Both the position numbers and the translations under genes were made by a program. Positions 5,193 to 8,749 of a stretch of DNA of 8,749 nt are shown piece by piece (the stretch's first letter is position 1; every line of letters starts with the position of its first letter). Under the pieces are notes generated by a model. That model was not told the DNA's origin and ran no database searches. It was given only the letters and a program-made list of their open reading frames with translations. The DNA is taken from contig CALWKJ010000046.1 in the NCBI GenBank assembly GCA_944381225.1, positions 1 to 8,749 on the forward strand. Reading direction: 5' to 3'. This DNA is from an uncultured Clostridia bacterium. Its GTDB lineage: Bacteria > Bacillota > Clostridia > Christensenellales > UBA1242.

Positions 5193-6959
5193 ATGCAAAA
5201 CAGAACACACAACGCTGGAGAATTAAGACTTAAAAATGTTGGGGAATGTGTTAAGCTTGTTGGTTGGCTAGAAAATGTTAGGGTGGTTAGTAAAAATCTT
5301 ATGTTTTTAGTTCTTAGAGATTTTTATGGAAAAACTCAACTGGTTGCAGATACTCAGGATATTATTGAGCAAGTAAAACTTATAAACTGTGAGTCAACAA
5401 TTTCTGTTGAGGGCGAAGTTAGAGAAAGAATTTCAAAAAATCCTAAAATGGAAACTGGAGATATTGAAGTTGTTTGTAAAAAACTTGAGGTTTTGGGCAA
5501 GTGTAAATATAACGAACTTCCCTTTGAAATTAATCATTCAACTCAAGTGGACGAAAATTTAAGATTAAAGTATAGATACCTAGATTTAAGAAATCCAGAG
5601 GTAAAAAATAAAATTATTTTAAGAAGTAAAATAGTTGCAGAAATTAGACAAAGGATGATGCAAGAAAATTTTTTTGAAATAACAACACCAATACTTACAA
5701 GTTCATCACCAGAAGGCGCAAGAGATTACTTAGTGCCTTCAAGAAACTATCCTGGAAAGTTCTATGCTTTGCCACAAGCTCCACAGCAATTTAAACAGCT
5801 TCTTATGACATCTGGGTTTGATAGATATTTTCAAATTGCACCTTGTTTTAGAGATGAAGATGCAAGACAAGATCGTTCTCCTGGAGAGTTCTATCAGTTG
5901 GATATGGAAATGGCTTTTGCAAATCAGGAAGACGTATTTAGTGTTATAGAAAAAGTTTTGCCTCCGGTGTTTGAAAAATATGGCAAATTTAAAAAAGCAT
6001 CAAAAGCGCCTTTTGTTAGAATTGCTTACAACGATGCGCTTGAAAAATATGGCTCAGATAAGCCAGATTTAAGAATTGATTTACAACTAAGCGATGTTAC
6101 TCAGTTGTTGCAAGATACTGCTTTTGAACCTTTTAAAAACAAAACTATTAAGGCTGTAGTTGTAGATAATTTTTTTGAATCAAGAAAATTTATTGAAAAT
6201 TTAATTGCCGATATTGAAGTTCAGGCTCAAAATAAAATTTACTGGTTTAAAATTGATGAAAATAATCAGTTGGTTGGAGGAATTTCAAAATTTCTCGTAG
6301 ATATTCAAACTGATTTAATTAATAAATTAAAATTAAAAGCCAATACTGTTGTTTTTGTAACAGCAGGGGATAAAAAAACAGCGCAAAAATCTGCAGGCAT
6401 TGTAATTAAAAAAGTTGGATACAGCGTAAAAGGTCATATTGACAAAGAACAATATGCTTTTTGTTGGATTGTAGATTTTCCTATGTATGAAATAGGCGAA
6501 GAATCGGGAGAAGTTGAATTTTGTCACAATCCTTTTTCCATGCCACAAGGTGGGTTGGAAGTTCTTGAAAAAGCTCAAAAAGACAAGCAATTTGCCTTAA
6601 CCGTAAAGGCTTACCAATATGATTTGGTGTGCAATGGCGTGGAACTCTCTTCTGGTGCTGTACGCAATCACGATCCAGAAATAATGTTAAAAGCTTTTAA
6701 TATTGTTGGTTTAGGCGAAGAAGACGTTAAACAAAAATTTCCTGCTCTTTATAACGCTTTCTCTTTTGGACCACCACCTCATGCTGGAATAGCTCCGGGT
6801 ATTGACAGAATGGTTATGCTTTTGTTGGGTGAAGAAAATATAAGAGAAATAATTGCTTTCCCTATGAACAAAAAAGCTCAAGATATTTTGATGGGAGCTC
6901 CAAACGAAGTATCTAAGAAGCAATTAGATGAAGTGCATATTCAAATAAAAAATAAATAA
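5193..6959 (+). CDS. aspS: Aspartyl-tRNA synthetase, bacterial type
   Basis: This enzyme activates aspartate with ATP and attaches it to tRNA-Asp, and in some lineages to tRNA-Asn for later amidation by GatCAB. The 588-residue length is normal. The N-terminal OB-fold anticodon-binding domain spans about residues 1-105 (RTHNAGELRL at the start). The class II core carries TPILTSSSPEGARDYLVPSR (about 166-185) and motif 2 FRDEDARQDRSPGEF (from F219, with ATP-binding R220). The bacterial GAD insertion follows at about 285-400. Motif 3 is GIAPGIDRMVMLLLGEENIR (G532 onward, R539). Motif 2 with ARQDRSPGEFYQLD, NHDPEIMLKAF and the end motif MGAPNEV..KQLDEVHI resemble the alphaproteobacterial-style AspRS more than the E. 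coli or Bacillus style. The ATG has AAAGGAGAT seven bases upstream. It is a single-gene unit. Whether it is discriminating cannot be decided here. Confidence 0.97.
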   Translation: MQNRTHNAGELRLKNVGECVKLVGWLENVRVVSKNLMFLVLRDFYGKTQLVADTQDIIEQVKLINCESTISVEGEVRERISKNPKMETGDIEVVCKKLEVLGKCKYNELPFEINHSTQVDENLRLKYRYLDLRNPEVKNKIILRSKIVAEIRQRMMQENFFEITTPILTSSSPEGARDYLVPSRNYPGKFYALPQAPQQFKQLLMTSGFDRYFQIAPCFRDEDARQDRSPGEFYQLDMEMAFANQEDVFSVIEKVLPPVFEKYGKFKKASKAPFVRIAYNDALEKYGSDKPDLRIDLQLSDVTQLLQDTAFEPFKNKTIKAVVVDNFFESRKFIENLIADIEVQAQNKIYWFKIDENNQLVGGISKFLVDIQTDLINKLKLKANTVVFVTAGDKKTAQKSAGIVIKKVGYSVKGHIDKEQYAFCWIVDFPMYEIGEESGEVEFCHNPFSMPQGGLEVLEKAQKDKQFALTVKAYQYDLVCNGVELSSGAVRNHDPEIMLKAFNIVGLGEEDVKQKFPALYNAFSFGPPPHAGIAPGIDRMVMLLLGEENIREIIAFPMNKKAQDILMGAPNEVSKKQLDEVHIQIKNK

Positions 6960-6984
6960 AACAGTTTGTTGAAACTGTTTTTTT
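6959..6984 (+). terminator. Intrinsic terminator of aspS
   Basis: AAACAGTTT (6959-6967) pairs perfectly with AAACTGTTT (6972-6980) around the loop GTTG, followed by TTTT. The left arm begins on the last base of the aspS stop codon, so the hairpin follows the gene directly. Confidence 0.8.
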
Positions 6985-7218
6985 ATAGTAAATTTTGCAA
7001 ATAAATTAATTTTAAAATAAAAATAAACTATTTTTTACATTTTTTGTAATATTATAATAAAAACAAAAATAATTTTTACAGCATTTTTTATAATAAACAA
7101 TGAAACTTATCACAATATTATTTTTATAGAATTAACATTATATTTTTTTATTTTCAACAAAATTTAGGACGATTCTACTAAAAGTTGAGATGAAATTTGC
7201 CCGTTTAGGCTTTTTATA
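6985..7218. other. AT-rich intergenic region without a recognisable gene
   Basis: No convincing coding frame or RNA gene is visible on either strand. Two perfect TATAAT strings (7053-7058 and 7089-7094) lack a properly spaced -35 box. A loose duplication is present: TTTTTACA then TTTTTT then ATAATAAA-CAA occurs at about 7032-7066 and again, shortened, at 7073-7100. The low complexity means this may be slippage or chance. Confidence 0.5.
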
Positions 7219-7227
7219 TGCTATACT
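7219..7227 (+). promoter_or_regulatory. Predicted extended -10 promoter of the HTH-protease gene
   Basis: TGCTATACT is an extended -10 element (TGn plus TATACT, 5/6). No good -35 lies at 17 bases; a weak TTGCCC at 7197-7202 is 19 bases away. A GCC/GGC dyad (GCCCGTTTAGGC, 7199-7210) overlaps the -35 region and could be an operator. Transcription would start near 7234, just before the GGAGG site. Confidence 0.5.
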
Positions 7228-7253
7228 AATAACAAATAAAGGAGGAAGCCATA

Positions 7254-8749
7254 TTGAAAAATTATGGTCAATTAATTGCAAAGTTAAGAAAAGAAAAGGG
7301 CTTAACACAAGAACAATTAGGCAAACAATTAAATGTGTCATATCAAGCTGTGTCTAAATGGGAAAACAATCTTTCTGAGCCAGATTTGGAAACCATAGAA
7401 AAATTGTCGGAAATTTTTGGAATTAGTTTAACAGAATTTTTTGGCATGGCCAGCAATCAAAATAAAACACAAAACATAAACTTAGAAAAAGAAAATGTTA
7501 AAAGTATTAAAAAATCAAATATTTTTAACACAATAAAAACAAAACCATGGTATTTGGCAATTATTTTGGGAATATGTATCATTATTTTAAGTTTTTGTGC
7601 TTTTTTTACGCCCAATAAATATTCTAGTAGCAAAATATATAGCATGGTGGATCCTGCTGTTTTTTGCATTACAGCCCAAAACGATGTTGTTCAGCAAGCT
7701 GGCTCGGGCTTTTTTATAAACAACAAAGGATTGGCTGTAACAAACTATCATGTTATTAAAGATTGCACTAGTGGGAAAATTCAATTAAATAACGGCAAGG
7801 TGTACAATATAAAAAGCCTTGTTGGTTGCGATGAAAAAAAAGACATAGCAATTATACAAATTGACATAAAGAAATCTCCAGTTGCAAAACTTGGAGACAG
7901 TAATAAAATATCGGTTGGCGATGTTGTGTATGCCATTGGATATCCAGAATCTTTTGTGTTGGGGAGCGCAGACAGTACATTTACACAAGGAATTATATCT
8001 AAAATTTCATATGTTTATCAAGGAAACACATACATTCAAACAACTGTTGACATGACTAGGGGAAACAGTGGTGGAGCATTGATAAATGAGCAAGGAAAGA
8101 TTATTGGAATTACAAGTGCAATGCTTACTGATGGACAAATTAATTATATGAATATGGCCATTCCAATAAATAAAATTAACGATGTTGAAAGAAACATAAA
8201 CAGCACATTAGAAAATTACCACACAAGACACAAAATTTTTACTTTTTGCAGTGACGGACAAACAATTTACACACAAAATTTTATTCGTGGTGAAAAGGTT
8301 ACAAGAATTGATGACCCTGAAAAAATAGGTTATGCTTTTGACGATTGGTACACAGACACAACTTTTTCAGAAAAATTTGATTTTGACCAACCAGTTGAAG
8401 ATAGTACATCTTGTTATGCCAAATGGATTCCAAATAAATATATAATAAGGTTTAATTCAAATGGAGCAAGTGGGACTATGGATGATATCATAGCAACATA
8501 TGATGTCTGGGTCGCATTGCCACAACTTGCGTTTTTAAATGAGCATTATGAATTTAAAGGCTGGCAAATTGAAGGAAAAAGCGATTTAATTGCCGATTGT
8601 CAAAATGTTTTAAATCTTTCAAAAATAAACAATGACTTAATTGTTTTAACTGCAGTTTGGGAAATAGAAAATTACACAATTCAATTTGATGGCAACAATG
8701 CAGATTCTGGGCAGATGGATAGCATAACCTTAAATTATGACCAAATTGT
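7254..8749 (+). CDS. XRE-type HTH / transmembrane / HtrA-like serine protease / InlB-type repeat fusion protein (partial, C-terminus beyond window)
   Basis: A single open frame of 498 codons runs to the window end. Residues 4-62 are an XRE/Cro-C1 helix-turn-helix (LIAKLRKEKGLTQEQLGKQL, then VSYQAVSKWENN). A polar linker (63-98) leads to one membrane helix, residues 99-118 (WYLAIILGICIIILSFCAFF). Residues about 127-310 are a trypsin-like protease of HtrA type: GSGFFINNKGLAVTNYHVI with H166, KDIAIIQ with D197, and RGNSGGAL with S272, a complete catalytic triad. Repeats of the InlB B/Flg_new type follow at 328-391 (GYAFDDWYTD ... CYAKW) and 396-469 (IRFNSNGASGTMDD ... FKGW ... AVW), and a third begins at about 472. 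The predicted topology is N-in, C-out. The start is TTG, supported by AAAGGAGG (7238-7245) eight bases upstream and by the HTH beginning at once after it. No PDZ domain appears in the part seen. DNA target and substrate are unknown. Confidence 0.9.
   Translation, partial: MKNYGQLIAKLRKEKGLTQEQLGKQLNVSYQAVSKWENNLSEPDLETIEKLSEIFGISLTEFFGMASNQNKTQNINLEKENVKSIKKSNIFNTIKTKPWYLAIILGICIIILSFCAFFTPNKYSSSKIYSMVDPAVFCITAQNDVVQQAGSGFFINNKGLAVTNYHVIKDCTSGKIQLNNGKVYNIKSLVGCDEKKDIAIIQIDIKKSPVAKLGDSNKISVGDVVYAIGYPESFVLGSADSTFTQGIISKISYVYQGNTYIQTTVDMTRGNSGGALINEQGKIIGITSAMLTDGQINYMNMAIPINKINDVERNINSTLENYHTRHKIFTFCSDGQTIYTQNFIRGEKVTRIDDPEKIGYAFDDWYTDTTFSEKFDFDQPVEDSTSCYAKWIPNKYIIRFNSNGASGTMDDIIATYDVWVALPQLAFLNEHYEFKGWQIEGKSDLIADCQNVLNLSKINNDLIVLTAVWEIENYTIQFDGNNADSGQMDSITLNYDQI

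Noticed and set aside
7138..7988. Several minus-strand open frames between 7138 and 7988
   Set aside because: All are shadows of the plus-strand HTH-protease fusion gene, whose domain motifs are unmistakable.
1..8749. CRISPR arrays, tRNA or rRNA genes, insertion sequences
   Set aside because: No regularly spaced repeats, cloverleaf-type sequences, transposase motifs or terminal inverted repeats were seen.

Overview
The window looks like chromosomal DNA from a low-GC, Gram-positive-type bacterium (Bacillota, probably an uncultured gut-type clostridial or related lineage). The evidence is very AT-rich intergenic DNA, A-rich codon use, strong AGGAGG-type ribosome binding sites, short intrinsic terminators, an L10 leader of the Firmicutes kind, a class II glycyl-tRNA synthetase of the single-chain type, and surface repeats of the InlB B-repeat kind. 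Lineage is inference. All seven complete genes end in TAA, and no in-frame TGA interrupts any gene, so nothing suggests a recoded genetic code.

Layout. The 5' end of a minus-strand glycyl-tRNA synthetase gene (1-427) is divergent from a small four-helix membrane protein (625-1074). A strong terminator and a consensus promoter then lead into a two-gene operon: a GTG-started zinc-ribbon protein resembling DUF2225 (1214-1897), and a PHP-family metallophosphoesterase with a lysine-rich tail (1907-3349). Next comes rplJ-rplL (3561-4443) behind its own promoter and a complete L10 autoregulatory leader with an attenuator. A second four-helix membrane protein (4574-5068) and aspS (5193-6959) follow, each with its own promoter and terminator. 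After an AT-rich gap, a TTG-started gene (7254 to beyond the window end) encodes a fusion protein.

How the genes fit together. Most of the window is translation housekeeping (glyQS, rplJ, rplL, aspS) mixed with small uncharacterised membrane proteins. rplJL is not beside rplK/rplA or rpoB/rpoC here, so the usual cluster is broken up. Each transcription unit is compact, with a -35/-10 box, a short leader, one or two genes and a hairpin terminator.

The most unusual element is the last gene. It joins an N-terminal XRE/Cro-type helix-turn-helix, a single membrane helix, a trypsin/HtrA-type serine protease with an intact His-Asp-Ser triad, and at least two and a half InlB-type repeats. This reads as one transmembrane protein with DNA-binding and extracellular proteolytic ends. 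It starts with TTG and runs off the window, so a search limited to complete ATG-started ORFs would miss it.
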